Shown piece by piece: positions 1-10,251 of a stretch of DNA of 64,000 bases. This DNA is from Emiliania huxleyi CCMP1516 (taxonomy: Eukaryota; Haptophyta; Isochrysidales; Noelaerhabdaceae). The notes under the pieces were generated by a model. That model ran no database searches and was not told the DNA's origin. It saw only the letters and a list, made by a program, of their open reading frames with translations. How positions within the stretch are numbered: the stretch's first letter is position 1; each line of letters starts with the position of its first letter. The DNA lies in NCBI RefSeq assembly GCF_000372725.1, contig NW_005201412.1:201643-265642 (forward strand), given 5' to 3'. The position numbers and the translations under genes were made by a program.

Positions 1-30
1 AGCTCAAGCAGGAATGGCGGAAGAGGAGAC

Positions 31-975
31 CTAGAGAATGGTCCTCGGGGCCTGGAGAGCGAAAGGGGGCGTCGGGGAGGGCAACTTTGTCGGAGGCGGT
101 GTGGAAGGTGGCACAGACGGCGGTGCGGAGGGTGGGGTGGAGGGCGGGGTGGAGGGCGGAACGACGGGTGGCGTGGAGGGTGGCGTAGGTGGTGGCTCAG
201 CGGGCGGCTTGGAGGGTGGCGTGGACGGTGGCTGAGAGGGGGGGGTGGAGGGTGGCTTAGAGGGCGGTGGTGGCGTCGGTGGCGGCGGTGACGGGGGCGG
301 CATCGATGGCGGCGGGGACACGGAGCACTCGGTGCAGCTAGAGCAGCCGTTCCAGCTGCAGAGCATATCCCACCGGTCCGTCTTGACCGCACAGTAGGGC
401 TTGCACGCATTGCACACGTCCCCGCAGGCCGAGCAGCCGTTCCATGAGCACTTTACCGACCAAGGTTGCGTCTTGGTCTCACAGAACGGCTTGCACTCGG
501 ACTCGGCGCCGCACTCGGAGCAGCCGTTGCAGCCCTGCCAGGTGCACTTGTCACCCCAGGCCTGTGTTTTGTCCTCACAATACGGCTTGCACGCCGGCGC
601 AGGGAGAGAGCACTCGATGCAGCCCTTGCAGCCCTCCCAGGTGCACTTGTCATCCCATGCCTGCGTCTTGTCCTCACAGAATGGCTTGCACTCGGACTCG
701 GCGCCGCACTCGGTGCAGCCGCCGCAGCCCGCCCAGCTGCATCGGTTGTCCCAGGGTTGCGTCTTTGCTTCACAGAAGCCCTGGCATTGTGGTCGGCTTG
801 CAGGCGCTGGCGGGACGTAGCATTCGCTGCAACCGTCGCAGCCATTCCAGGTGCAGAGCGACTCCCACGGGTCGGTCTTCTTCTCACAGAAGGGATTGCA
901 CGAGCCAGACACCCCTCCTACGAGCTGCAGCAAAGCAAGGAGGGGCGCTTCCCGACCGGCTCTGCTGCCCAGCAT
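31..975 (-). CDS. Secreted Cys-rich repeat protein with Pro-rich tail
   Basis: Single-exon ORF of 314 residues. The N-terminus (residues 1-25) is a hydrophobic signal peptide ending near SGS. Residues 26 to about 210 hold six repeats of a ~30-residue unit with the pattern C-x3-C-x2-KT-x2-W-x3-C-x-W-x-GC-x2-C-x2-C. Residues ~215-305 are an almost pure Pro/Ser/Thr tail (PPSTPP-like), as in wall or extracellular-matrix glycoproteins. The regular cysteines suggest disulphide-bonded modules. From memory, similar CKPFC...KTQPW modules occur in several proteins of haptophytes and other marine algae; no enzymatic role is known to me. A TATA-like TTATAAAG lies just upstream (about 993-1000). The protein is probably extracellular or surface-bound. 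The ORF is convincing because all cysteines stay in register; the function is unknown. Confidence 0.75.
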   Translation of the reverse strand: MLGSRAGREAPLLALLQLVGGVSGSCNPFCEKKTDPWESLCTWNGCDGCSECYVPPAPASRPQCQGFCEAKTQPWDNRCSWAGCGGCTECGAESECKPFCEDKTQAWDDKCTWEGCKGCIECSLPAPACKPYCEDKTQAWGDKCTWQGCNGCSECGAESECKPFCETKTQPWSVKCSWNGCSACGDVCNACKPYCAVKTDRWDMLCSWNGCSSCTECSVSPPPSMPPPSPPPPTPPPPSKPPSTPPSQPPSTPPSKPPAEPPPTPPSTPPVVPPSTPPSTPPSAPPSVPPSTPPPTKLPSPTPPFALQAPRTIL

Positions 976-1550
976 CGGACAGCGACTATCTTATAAAGGG
1001 CCGACCCAAAAGTTTTTTGACCAAAGAAGTTTCAGTGGACTTTTACGTAGATTCCCGTAGGAGGACTCTGCTGACAGGGTTTGCGACGAGGAGCGACCCG
1101 AAGGGTTTCTCGGAGGTTAGTGCACCACTAACCGCCGAAGCGCAAGCGCTGGGAGCAAGAACACTGCGACGTATCGGTCGGGCTCATACTAGCACCCCCA
1201 CGAGCCGACGTTCTGGCTCAGCGAGGTTGCTGCGGAGCACTCGCGGACCGGTTCTTCTGGTCCAGCGAGGCCGCTGCGGGGCACCGGGTGGCTCGGGTCA
1301 CATTTTACCAGACGTCAATTTGGAGCGCCCGTCCGGGAGGCTGCCGGCGGCCTTCTCTCGAGGTCTCGAGATACACAAAGCGCCAGGCGGTGCCAGCACT
1401 GAACCGTCTCCGGATTTCTCCCGCATAGGTCTAGCGCAGGCCCGCGGACCTTTCGATCAAGATAAAATTGGGTACAATCGCGTAACATTAATATCGCGCT
1501 GCCACCATGGGGCCACCTTTGCCGCGCGCATCACGCACACACACGTTGGA
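976..1550. repeat. Intergenic, contains dispersed repeat R1 (copy 1)
   Basis: About 1040-1225 is the reverse complement of 46960-47145 with high identity, and part of it (about 1040-1100) is also found, diverged, at 17010-17090. No gene is seen. The shared block includes the CGCAAACCCTGTCAGCAG segment and a GTAAGAGCTACAT-like end. Confidence 0.7.
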
Positions 1551-2313
1551 CTCGATCGTCTCGCCCTCCCTCACTGGTGTGTTCATTGGGGGGGGTCATA
1601 ACAAACACGGTACAGGATCGAGGTGCACGCTGCCAAGGCAGTGACCAGTGTCGTCCCCCCTCTCCCCGACGGCGATGGCGGTGTGACCGATCGAGCTACA
1701 AGAAAATTAGATATTCTTATCTTTTTGCCCCCCTCCGAGACTGGAGACACCCACACCCCAGTATCAGACCAGGGGGACTGCCCCCCGCCCCCGCTTGCCC
1801 TGACTGCACAGGATAGCGTGCCCCAATTGGCGACACATAGCGGGGGACACTGCGCAAGGAGGGGGTGCGTCGCCTTTCTTTGTCCTCTCGAGGGAATGTT
1901 CTCTCGACGCCCATGGCCTTTTCTGAGGTTTCGTACTAATGACGTCCTTCTTGGCACTTCGGGCGTCGGTTGTGCGTATCTGTGGTGTCTATTTCCCTCG
2001 GTAATGTGTTACGGGTATCGGTCGCTGAGTGGACGCTATCTCTAACCATTTGATCTACGTTTGCCGACTTCGGCCGTCGGCCTCTCGATGGTCGAGTGGC
2101 TTCCGGATCGAATCGGCGACTATGACCCTTATAATTTTTTCACATCTGAGCGGGCCCAATTTTGCTCAGATGCACCTCCGAATTCGAAATCGCGTCCTCA
2201 CGCTTAGCGCTTGGTGTGCGTCCGTTTTTCGTCACGGGTGTACGATCGAGCTACAAGAGGAACTTGTTCAGCAGGATCCGGAGTGGCCAGATGCACTACC
2301 TCACTGGGCATGA
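1551..2313. repeat. Dispersed repeat R3, split by a younger insertion
   Basis: Segments 1551-1703 and 2259-2313 together match, in inverted orientation, one uninterrupted stretch at about 57780-58006. The intervening 1704-2242 is absent there. The uninterrupted copy therefore shows the state before insertion. Confidence 0.8.
1688..2258. mobile_element. Retroposon-like element E1, copy A, with 16-bp target duplication
   Basis: The 539-bp insert 1704-2242 is bounded by a perfect 16-bp direct repeat, CGATCGAGCTACAAGA, at 1688-1703 and 2243-2258. The insert is about 85-90 percent similar by eye to 5221-5745 over its first ~300 and last ~120 bases, while the middle ~110 bases differ. The middle contains a box-A-like stretch (CGCTGAGTGG, about 2024) and a box-B-like stretch (GGATCGAATC, about 2105), hinting at a tRNA-derived pol III promoter. 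There is no poly-A tail and no ORF. A long duplication of variable length points to target-primed reverse transcription, so a non-autonomous retroposon (SINE-like) is the best guess. Confidence 0.75.
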
Positions 2314-4008
2314 GACCATCGTACGACGCATCCATCACCGTCTCGGATTTGTGTGGAGTCAGATACATACTTGCGCGACACGCACACCGACTGTAACCCC
2401 GAGGCAAGGGCGTATGCACATCTAGCAGGCCCGCGCCACGATGGTGGAACAGACTGGCACGCACATGATCCACAGTGGTGGCCCATGGTGTTGTGCACAC
2501 TGCCCCCACACGTTGGGAAGCCCTCACTTCGCAAAAAATCACACGAGACGCTTGGGCAGGGCTGTTTATCCCGTGGTGGTGTCACGGTTCCCTCACTCAC
2601 ACGAGACGCAAAAAATCACACGAGGGGAACCTGTGGACGTACGTGTCGAGGGGACCGAAAGAACTCTTAAAATACAAGCCACCGAAAGAAGAATTTTACA
2701 AAAAATTCCCTCGCACGACACTGGGGTAGTGGAGAGGGAGGAGCAGGAGGAGAGAGTGAGAGAGGAGAGCCTGTGAGCCTTGGCACCAGCCAGGCGGTTG
2801 ATTTGGCCTTGGCACCAGCCTTGGCGGTTGGATTTGGCCTTGGCACCAGCCTTGGCGGGCGGGCACGCGATATGCACAGGCGCCAAGGGGCGCAGCACCG
2901 ACCTAACCCGTCGGAGGTGGGGGGAAGGGAGTCCCCCGGGTCCTGCGCGAGCGCGAGAGTAACCCCAGGAGGGCCAAGATGAGCGGTGCGCGCAGGGGTC
3001 GGCGTCCCAGAGCAGCTCGGCGAGGGAAGCGGTCCGCGGTCTGCCGGTCTCTCTCTATATAAAGAGAGTAGGGCCACCGAGAGTACAACGTCAACTTGTT
3101 ACCGCACTAATCCCGCGCCCCGGTTTTTTCGCCAGCCTAGTGCGTTCGGTTGATTGAGGAAACCCCTCGAGTTGCTGCTTAGTCGCGTGCGCGTATGCTC
3201 GCTGTCGTTGCAGTCTCTGGAGGCTGCGCCGCGGCTCCCGAGCGGCGCGTGACCCGTGCCAGTTTTGGTAAGGTTTTGCGCACCCTCTCAACTGACTCCC
3301 TGAGGCAGGGTGGCGCGGGTGCGGGGTGGCTCGGCAGCTCGGCGGGAGGCCTCCGACCCGGCTACCTTGTGCTGTTGAAGTTGCTGCAGGAGACGCCGAT
3401 GACGATGGCGCTGTCCTCGCGGCTGACCAGCGTCCGGGCTCGCTGGCGCGCCGCCCGGGATAGCACTGACAGTCTGCCGGCGCAGCGGGCGCATTCGAAT
3501 GCGCCCGCCGCGCCGGCAGACTGTTGGACGGCCACAGTCGCGAAAGTGGGGTGAAATCCGTGCGGCGCAGTGGCAGCGGTGGCCAGGCGGCCCCTCTCGG
3601 GGCCGCGTTGCGCAGGCGCGCCGCGCCATGAGCGGCGACCGTGGTGAGAACGCGATGTGCCACTTGCTCTCACTTAGCAGCTAACTATGATAGAACAAGT
3701 TTGAAAACCTGAGCGAAAAAACCGGGGGTCGGGATTAGTGCGCGGTACAAGAGAGCTCGGCCGCGGTGTGCTGTGAGCGGACGCGAGAAGTAGGACGAGC
3801 GCCGCGAGCGCGCTGCGCGCTGTCTCACACAATACTAACGATTGCATTTCTTCTCTCGCACTCGCCAGCAGCCATGGTGGACGTCGCCGTGTGTAACGCA
3901 GATAATCCCGCACAGCCGGTGAAGCGGAACAAGGCAAAACCATAAGCAATCGTGCGATCGATCTGCGCCATCGAGCACTCGCCATCCCTCTGAGTGGAGA
4001 GCATCGCA
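2314..4008. other. Intergenic, simple repeats only
   Basis: No convincing gene. The stretch holds a short tandem array at 2779-2857 (unit about 34 bp, around TGGCCTTGGCACCAGCC), a TATATAAAG flanked by complementary CTCTCT/AGAGAG at about 3050-3072, and a long perfect hairpin at 3470-3523. Confidence 0.5.
3470..3523. repeat. Near-perfect palindrome (54 bp)
   Basis: Two ~26-base arms (starting CAGTCTGCCGGCGC) are inverted copies of each other with almost no loop. It could form a cruciform or be a relic of a fold-back element. It is not followed by a T-run and no gene adjoins it. Confidence 0.6.
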
Positions 4009-4989
4009 TCATGATGTAGCCTCTAGCTGCGGGTGGCGGCTGCGGCGCGGGTCTCTCCACCACCTCGCGAGGACAGCGTGCAGCGCTGCGAGACATCGAG
4101 CCGGCGAACGCGCCTTCTTGAACGCGGAGCATAGGTCAAGGCCTTCAACAAACTCGCGCACCCGGCTTGCGAGGCCTCTCGCGCCGCGCCAAGCACGGCG
4201 AAGGCTGCTGCGTATCACCTTTGAGAGGGCCCCACCCCTGAGTCTCGCCTCACGCCCCGACGCCGCCGACGCCTCCCACTCGGCCTCGGAGGAGACGGAG
4301 CCGAGCGGCAGGCGGTGGTGCAAGCGGACCACCAGCCGAATCCACCGCTCGACGAGGCGTGCGCGCGCTCGCTCAAAGCGCTCCGCGCCACGCAGCCCGA
4401 CGGCGTGGCCCACCGCGTTGACCTTCCAGTGCAAACGGTAGATGGCGGACTGCAGCAGATTCGTGGCGATCCCGACGCAGCGGGACGGTCGTTCTCGGAC
4501 CGCCGCTGTCAGTCGCTGGCGGAGCGCAGGCCGCAGGGCTAGCAGCGCGGGCTGCAGCTCGCGACGGTGTACGCTCAGCCGCTCCTCGAAGGGCGGCGAC
4601 GGCAGGAGCAGCGGAGCGGCCGAGCCGAGGCACTCTCGCAGCCTGAGGAGAATGACGTCAGAGGAGAAGGACACCGCCCACAGCATCAATGGCGCTCTGT
4701 GGCGCGCGCTTTCGGCCACCAGCGCGAGCGCCTCGCTCGCCGTCCTCTCTCTGCAGGCATGCCAGAGGCTGCGAGCGTCGAGCTGTACTAGCTCGATGAC
4801 ACTGGTCAGTGCCGTCGCGCTGAGCCCGACGGCTGGGGCCGCGACAGCAGAGGGAGGCCGCTGCCAGACCAAGGCACGCTGCACACCGAATATCACAGCC
4901 ATGGCGGCGATAGCGAGTGAACGCCGGGGCGGGCGCGGCTCTGCGGCGCCGCTGTGCAATGGGAGCACGAGTTGCAGCCGAGACGCCAC
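4009..4989 (-). CDS. Hypothetical protein, 326 residues
   Basis: Single open frame from ATG to TGA with no assigned family. The first ~60 residues are mildly hydrophobic with a stretch RSLAIAAMAVIFGVQRALVW (residues ~23-42) that could be a membrane anchor or targeting segment. The rest is Arg/Leu/Ala-rich and looks helical. Composition is more protein-like than the overlapping frames, which break into short pieces. It sits alone between two repeat-rich tracts, and introns cannot be ruled out. Existence is moderately likely; no function is proposed. Confidence 0.45.
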   Translation of the reverse strand: MASRLQLVLPLHSGAAEPRPPRRSLAIAAMAVIFGVQRALVWQRPPSAVAAPAVGLSATALTSVIELVQLDARSLWHACRERTASEALALVAESARHRAPLMLWAVSFSSDVILLRLRECLGSAAPLLLPSPPFEERLSVHRRELQPALLALRPALRQRLTAAVRERPSRCVGIATNLLQSAIYRLHWKVNAVGHAVGLRGAERFERARARLVERWIRLVVRLHHRLPLGSVSSEAEWEASAASGREARLRGGALSKVIRSSLRRAWRGARGLASRVREFVEGLDLCSAFKKARSPARCLAALHAVLARWWRDPRRSRHPQLEATS

Positions 4990-5197
4990 GCAGTGTCAAC
5001 GGCCCCTCTCCAGGGGGCGGTCACTGGGGGCGCCCGCCGAAATTTCTGCATGTGAGGTTGATAACCGCACTCCTTGTGCGCTGGCGCCCTCTACTCCTCC
5101 TTCCCCCCTCCTTGGCAGGATACTGTGGTCTGTGCTTGATCCGATCGAAGTGGTTTGAGTCTCCACTTTCTTCCTCTGTAAAAAGAAACACCCGAGG

Positions 5198-5768
5198 CTC
5201 CATTCCCCCAAACAAAAATTAGATATTCTTATCTTTTTGCCCCCCTCCGAGACTAGGCTCTAGGGACAGAACCACACCAGTATAGACCAGAGGGACTGCG
5301 CCTCGCCCCCGCTTGCCCTGACTGCACAGGATAGCGTGCCCCGATTACGGCGACACATAGCGGGGGACACTGCGCAAGGAGGGGGTGCGTCGACTTTCTT
5401 TTGTCCTCTCGGGGGAATGTTCTCTCGGCGCCCATGGCCTTCTGAGGTTTCGTACTAAAGACGTCCTTCTTGGCACTTCGGGCGTCGGTGTGTGCGTATC
5501 TGTGGTGTCTAATTCCTCCGGTATGCTACATAGGTTTCCCGAGCTGAGAGTGAGACCTCCTCAACCCCAGCGTATCTTGCTGAAAGCCTTCCGCTGGCGG
5601 GAGGTCCCCAGTTCGAAACCTGGTCGACCCTTATATCTTTTGTTCACACCTGAGCGGGCTCAATCTTGCTCAGATGCTCCTACGAATTCGAAATCGTGTC
5701 CTCACGCTTAGCGCTTGTGGTGTGTGTTCGTTTTTCGTCACGGGACTCCATTCCCCCAAACAAAAATT
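5198..5768. mobile_element. Retroposon-like element E1, copy B, with 23-bp target duplication
   Basis: The 525-bp insert 5221-5745 lies between perfect 23-bp direct repeats at 5198-5220 and 5746-5768 (each begins CTCCATTCCCCCAAAC). It is homologous to copy A (1704-2242) and in the same orientation. Its middle carries the stretch CCCAGTTCGAAACCTGG (about 5604-5620), which resembles a tRNA T-arm but has stem mismatches. A different target and a different duplication length show an independent insertion. Confidence 0.75.
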
Positions 5769-6345
5769 GAGCGCCCAGTGGCCCACACTGCCAGATCGCC
5801 ACAGCCCACAGGGGCGACAGGGGTGTGTGTTCGAAGTGTGTGCAGTGAATCTGGCAGTGTGTAGCGCCTAGCGCGTGTACGGCTTTAGCACCTTCGACCC
5901 GGCGAAATGACAAATGTAGGTCACCACACCAAACCGGGCGCTAGGTTGGATCCCTTAGCAAGTGCTCCAAGTGCCCCAGTCAGCGGTTCCTTCCCGGGGA
6001 GCGGGAGGTGTGCATCTTTCCCTTCTCTGGCCTCTCCCGTCCCTGAGCGACAGCGCGGGGCTCTGTCTGCGGAGGCAGACCCGGGCCTCTCTCTCTGGAC
6101 TCTGCGCGCGAGCGGTATATCGTGCGGTGAACACCGGTGGAAGCAGTTTCCAGTTAGGAGTGACGTACACACAAAACTTTAAAGCTCGACGAATGTGTTC
6201 ACGCGCACGGACGGCGGTGCGCGTGGCATGGTGGCTGGCGAGAGCCTCGAGGCCAGGCGCGTGGCGGCACTGAGAGTGTGTGACGCACCTCAAGGTTGGC
6301 CTTACAGAGGAGTGTGACCCACGGTGCTCGCAAGACGGAGCGCGC
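5769..6345. other. Intergenic between element E1 and importin gene
   Basis: No gene or clear repeat is seen. The last ~65 bases before 6346 are probably 3' UTR of the minus-strand importin gene. Confidence 0.4.
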
Positions 6346-9300
6346 TCAGCTCGAGAGGGCCTTCTCCAGCTCAGCGCGGTTCTCCTCGGACAGGAGCGCG
6401 AATTTGGGGTGCGACGGCAGCTGCTGGAGCACCTGCGGCAGCCCGCTGTGCACCTGCGCGGCGAGAGGCGGAGAGGGAGGGTGAGGGGGTGCGGCCGACC
6501 GGGAGGGGCCAGGCCGCGTCCGCGTCCGCGCCTGCTTGAGGAGGTGCCCGATCCGCGGCAGGTACTCGTCGGCGATCAGGTCGGTGCCGAGCAGCCGGCC
6601 AAAGACACAGATCACGTCAGGCAGCCGCTCGTGGTTCGCGCCGAGGAGCTGCGTGTTCGACTTTTCGACTTGCTCGCACAGCGTCGCGTGCACGTGCCGC
6701 GCCTCCTCCCGGTCGGCGCGCAGCGGCAGCGCCTCGAGCCAGCGCGGCCAGCCCACCGCGCCGATGGCGTCGGAGCGCTTGCAAATCTTGCCGAGCGCAG
6801 AAATGGCGTTGTCCGACGCCGAAGCGTGCTCCTCCTCCCACGCGCCCGGCGCGTCCACCGCGAGGACCAGCGCCTGCGCCGCCTGCTGCATCATCGCCTC
6901 GGTGAAGGTGGCGTCGTTGCACCGCTCGCCGAGCATCGCGATGCCGTACGCCGCCGCCTGCCGCACCTCGGTCGTCTCGTCGCCCATGTACTGCAGCAGC
7001 GCGGGGAAGATGCCGGCGATGTAGCGGCTCGAGCCGCCGTCGGCGGAGCAGTGCTCAATCACGTCGTCAAAGAGGCAGAGGGCGGCGGCGCGCGAGGAGG
7101 CGATCGCGGTGGGCTGCAGCATCTCGGACACGGTCGGCATCAGCAGCGAGTCAAAGTAGGGCAGGTAGCCCGACTGGTACACCTCGAAGAGCTTCCCCGC
7201 CGCCTCGACCAGCGACTGCATCACAATCTCCTCGCGCTCCGCCTCCCCCTCCAGCTGCTCCTCCTCCTCGTCGTCCACGTCCTCGTCGCCCCGCCGCCCC
7301 TCCCTCTCGTCCCGCCGCTCGTTGGACTCGCGCATCAGCATCTGCAGCACCTCTGTGCTCTTCTGGATCTGATCCGCGCTGAGCTTGGCGTGCTCGCAGC
7401 TGCCGCCGTGCGCGAGCAGCTCCCCGAAGGCCTCGAGCTGGCAGGCGAGCGTCTCCACGTCCGGCTCCGCCTTGAGCTGCTCCAGGATCGGCTCGAGCAT
7501 GAAGCAGAGCAGCTGGCTGACCAGCGCCGCCGACGCGCCGCTCGCCCCCTTAGCGAGGGCGAGGATGCACGAGTCGAGCAGCTCGGGCATCGCCATCATC
7601 GCGGCGGTGCGCACCTCGTCCATGTACTGGAACTTGATCAGCGGCACTAGGATGGTGGCCACCTCCTGCACGTACGGGAAGAAGGCCTCCTTGAGGTCGG
7701 CCACGTACGAGTGCAGCATGCTGCACGCCGTCGCCTTCTCCTCGAGCGCAGAGGTGCGGATGGTGATCCGCTTGTTGCCCTGCCCGCGGATGTTGACCGT
7801 CACGCTCTCCATCCCCTCCTCGTCCTCCTGGTCGCCGTCCTCGTCGTCCACGTCCGTCACGTGCAGCTCGGGGTCGAGCTGCGCCGACGCGAGCAGCGGC
7901 GGGATGACGAACGGCAGGTACGGCTGGAAGTGCTCGCCGAGGCACTTGCAGATGCGCGCGCAGGCTTGCAGCATGAAGGAGACCTGCGGGTCGTCCGTGT
8001 CGAGCTCGGCGCCCTGCTGCGTCTTGATGAGCAGCTCCATCACGTCCTTGGCGTCGGGGCCGAACTTGTCCTTGCCGACGGCGACGCCGATCAGCGAGAT
8101 GCACTCCATCGCCTTGCCGCGCAGCATGCGGTACTCCTTGCCGCCAGAGTTGCGCAGCAGCTCCTTGAGGCCGGGGATGAAGGCGTCGTAGAAGGGGACG
8201 AAGTCCTGCTCCGCCACGTCCGCCACCGACGCCACCGCCGTCACCGCCTGCTCCTGCACCCGCCGCTGGTTGGTCGAGAGCAGCTGCATCAGCTTGCCGA
8301 GCAGCCCCTGCAGGTACGGCCGCAGCGTCTTGCGCTCGCAGTGCTCGCAAAAGTTGATGACGGCGGCGGCCGCGTGGGCCTTGACGCGCTTGCAGCCGTC
8401 GTCCATCGCCGAGACGAGGGCGGGGAGGACGCACGAGTGCAGCTTGGCCTGCAGCTGCGGCCCAAAGTCGGTCGACATCTGGCCGATGGTGTTGATGGCC
8501 GCCCAGCGGACGCGCGGGTGGGCGTCGCCGAAGCGGGTGACGATGGTGGTGACGATGGGCTCGAGCTGCTTGGCCATCTGGGCCTCGCAGCCCTCGCCCG
8601 ACTGGGAGATGGCCATGAGCGCAGCGTGCCGCTTCTTCCAGTCGTCCGACGGGAACCACTCCTGGATGATTCCGAAGAGGACGGGCATCATCGCCTTTCC
8701 GCCGAGCGCGATGGCGAGCCGGTCGAGCGCCTCCTCGCCAACGTCGTAGTTGGTCACCTCGGTGTCCTCCTCGTCCTCGTCCTCGTCCTCCCACTCCTGC
8801 AGCTCCTGCGCCGTGTCGCACTCCAGCTCGAGCATCATCGCCAGCGCGACCGGCACCGTGTCGGCGCAGAAGCGAGGCATCTTGCGCGCGAGCGTCGGCG
8901 CGCCCTCGGCGATCGTCAGCAGAAACTCGAGCGCGAGGTGGCGCAGCGAGTCGTCGAGCGACGTGTTGGAGGCGATCGCGATCATGCCTACGGGGCGTGT
9001 CACGGCCGCGTCACGGCCGAGCCGTCGACGCACGCGAGCGGCCGGCGGGGTGCGAGCGCGCCGGTGACGCACTCGGCAAGGTGCCTCTTCAGAAACTTGG
9101 TCTGCGACTCGGCAACCTCGACGAAGACCTCGAGCGCCTCGCGGCACTCGTCCTCCATGCCGCGCGCGAGCGCGTCCGAGATGGTCTGCAGCATCAGCGG
9201 CACCAGCTCCTGGAACGGCACCCGCTGTGACGGCTCCGAGAGCGCCATCAGAAAGGAGGCGAGCGCGCGCAGCGCCGCGTTGCGGACGGACAGCTCCTGC

Positions 9301-10004
9301 TGCGCCTGCAGCGAGGAGCGGAAGACGTCGAGGAGCATGCCGTGGTGCGCGGCCATCTTCTCGGCGATGAACTCGGACAGCGTGTTGAAGATGGCGAGCG
9401 CCGCCTGCGAGGAGAGGGTCCGGCGACGCTCAGGCAGTGCCTCCGTGCGCCGCGGCCGGGCGGGGCGCAGCGCCACCTCGTGCAGCGGCACGTTGGTCGA
9501 GCGGGTGCCCTCGAGCATCCACGGGAAGAGCTCGGGCCAGCCGGACGGGTCGTTGCTCATGATGTTGATGGCCAGCTGCCCCACCACATCCGACGCCTTT
9601 TTCCGGATGGACCGCTGCGGCTCCTGCTCGATGCAGGCGAGGAGCTCGCTCTTGAGCAGCGCCTTGACCTGCGTCGAGACGGTCACTCCCTGCGCGTCGG
9701 CCGACTGCGCCAGCAGCCGGATGATCTCCTTGCGCAGCAGCACCGCCGCGAGCGAGCGCACCTACCACGCGCGCGCGCGCGTGGTGGGCGCCTGCCGGCC
9801 TGCGCAGAGGCTTGCGCAGCGGGGCACAAAACGCACCTGCTCGTCCTGGTTGCTGCGCAGCATGGCGATGAGCGCACTAAAAAGCGAGTCCGGCGCCTGC
9901 CGGGCCTGCGCGAGCGCCTCCTCCGCCTGGTTGCGCACGGCGTTGTCTGTGCTCATCAGAGCCCGCAGCATGGCCTCCATCTGCTGAAGCGCGACGTCCA
10001 CCAT
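6346..10004 (-). CDS. IPO5: Importin-5 / karyopherin beta-3 (Kap121 type)
   Basis: Nuclear import receptor made of HEAT repeats; the family carries ribosomal proteins and histones through the nuclear pore in a Ran-GTP dependent cycle. Five exons join in frame: 9837-10004, 9477-9761, 9062-9404, 6532-8987, 6346-6453 (1119 residues; the human protein is about 1100). Co-linear matches to the family include VRSLAAVLLRKEI, SALDRL-type DRLAIALGGKAMMPV, DAHPRVRWAAINTIGQMSTDF, ASVADVAEQDFVPFYD, MECISLIGVAVGKDKF, GDQEDEEG and CLFDDVIEHCSADG. The acidic loop near 8750-8800 is the typical Asp/Glu tract. Two introns are GT-AG (9762-9836, 9405-9476) and two are GC-AG (8988-9061, 6454-6531), all 72-78 nt. 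The antisense strand carries long empty frames that are shadows. Confidence 0.95.
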
Positions 10005-10200
10005 GGCGAGTGCGAGACGGAGTGTCCGCCTCCGCGCGCTGCGTGCCGGCGCCTCTGCGGGCTACCGAGAGCGCCTATGGTTGCGAGCAGAGGCGCGGCG
10101 TGAGAGCGCGTGAGAGCACGTGACAGCTCTCGCCGCGCGGGCTCGTACTCGTGCCTAGGCGTCCACGAAAAGTATTTCGTCCTGGTGTTCGGAGAGGTAG

Positions 10201-10251
10201 GCAGACCGCCCTTGGGTTGTCTGTTTTCTTTCTTTCTTTGCAGACCGCCCT
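10201..10251 (+). mobile_element. 27-bp truncated SINE-like insertion (family E2) with 12-bp target duplication
   Basis: GCAGACCGCCCT occurs at 10201-10212 and again at 10240-10251. Between them lie only 27 bases, which are the 3' end of family E2: TGGGTTGTCTGTTTTC followed by (TTTC)n. This fixes the tail side of the family and shows heavy 5' truncation, as expected for target-primed reverse transcription. Confidence 0.75.

Noticed and set aside
5560-5630. tRNA gene (box-B-like AGTTCGAAACC)
   Set aside because: T-stem has mismatches, no convincing acceptor or anticodon stem; it is part of a dispersed element.
7711-9987. 758-codon plus-strand ORF, and another of 456 codons at 6280-7650
   Set aside because: Both are antisense to importin-5 exons, are rich in R/L/H with no domain, and arise from the high third-position GC of the real gene.
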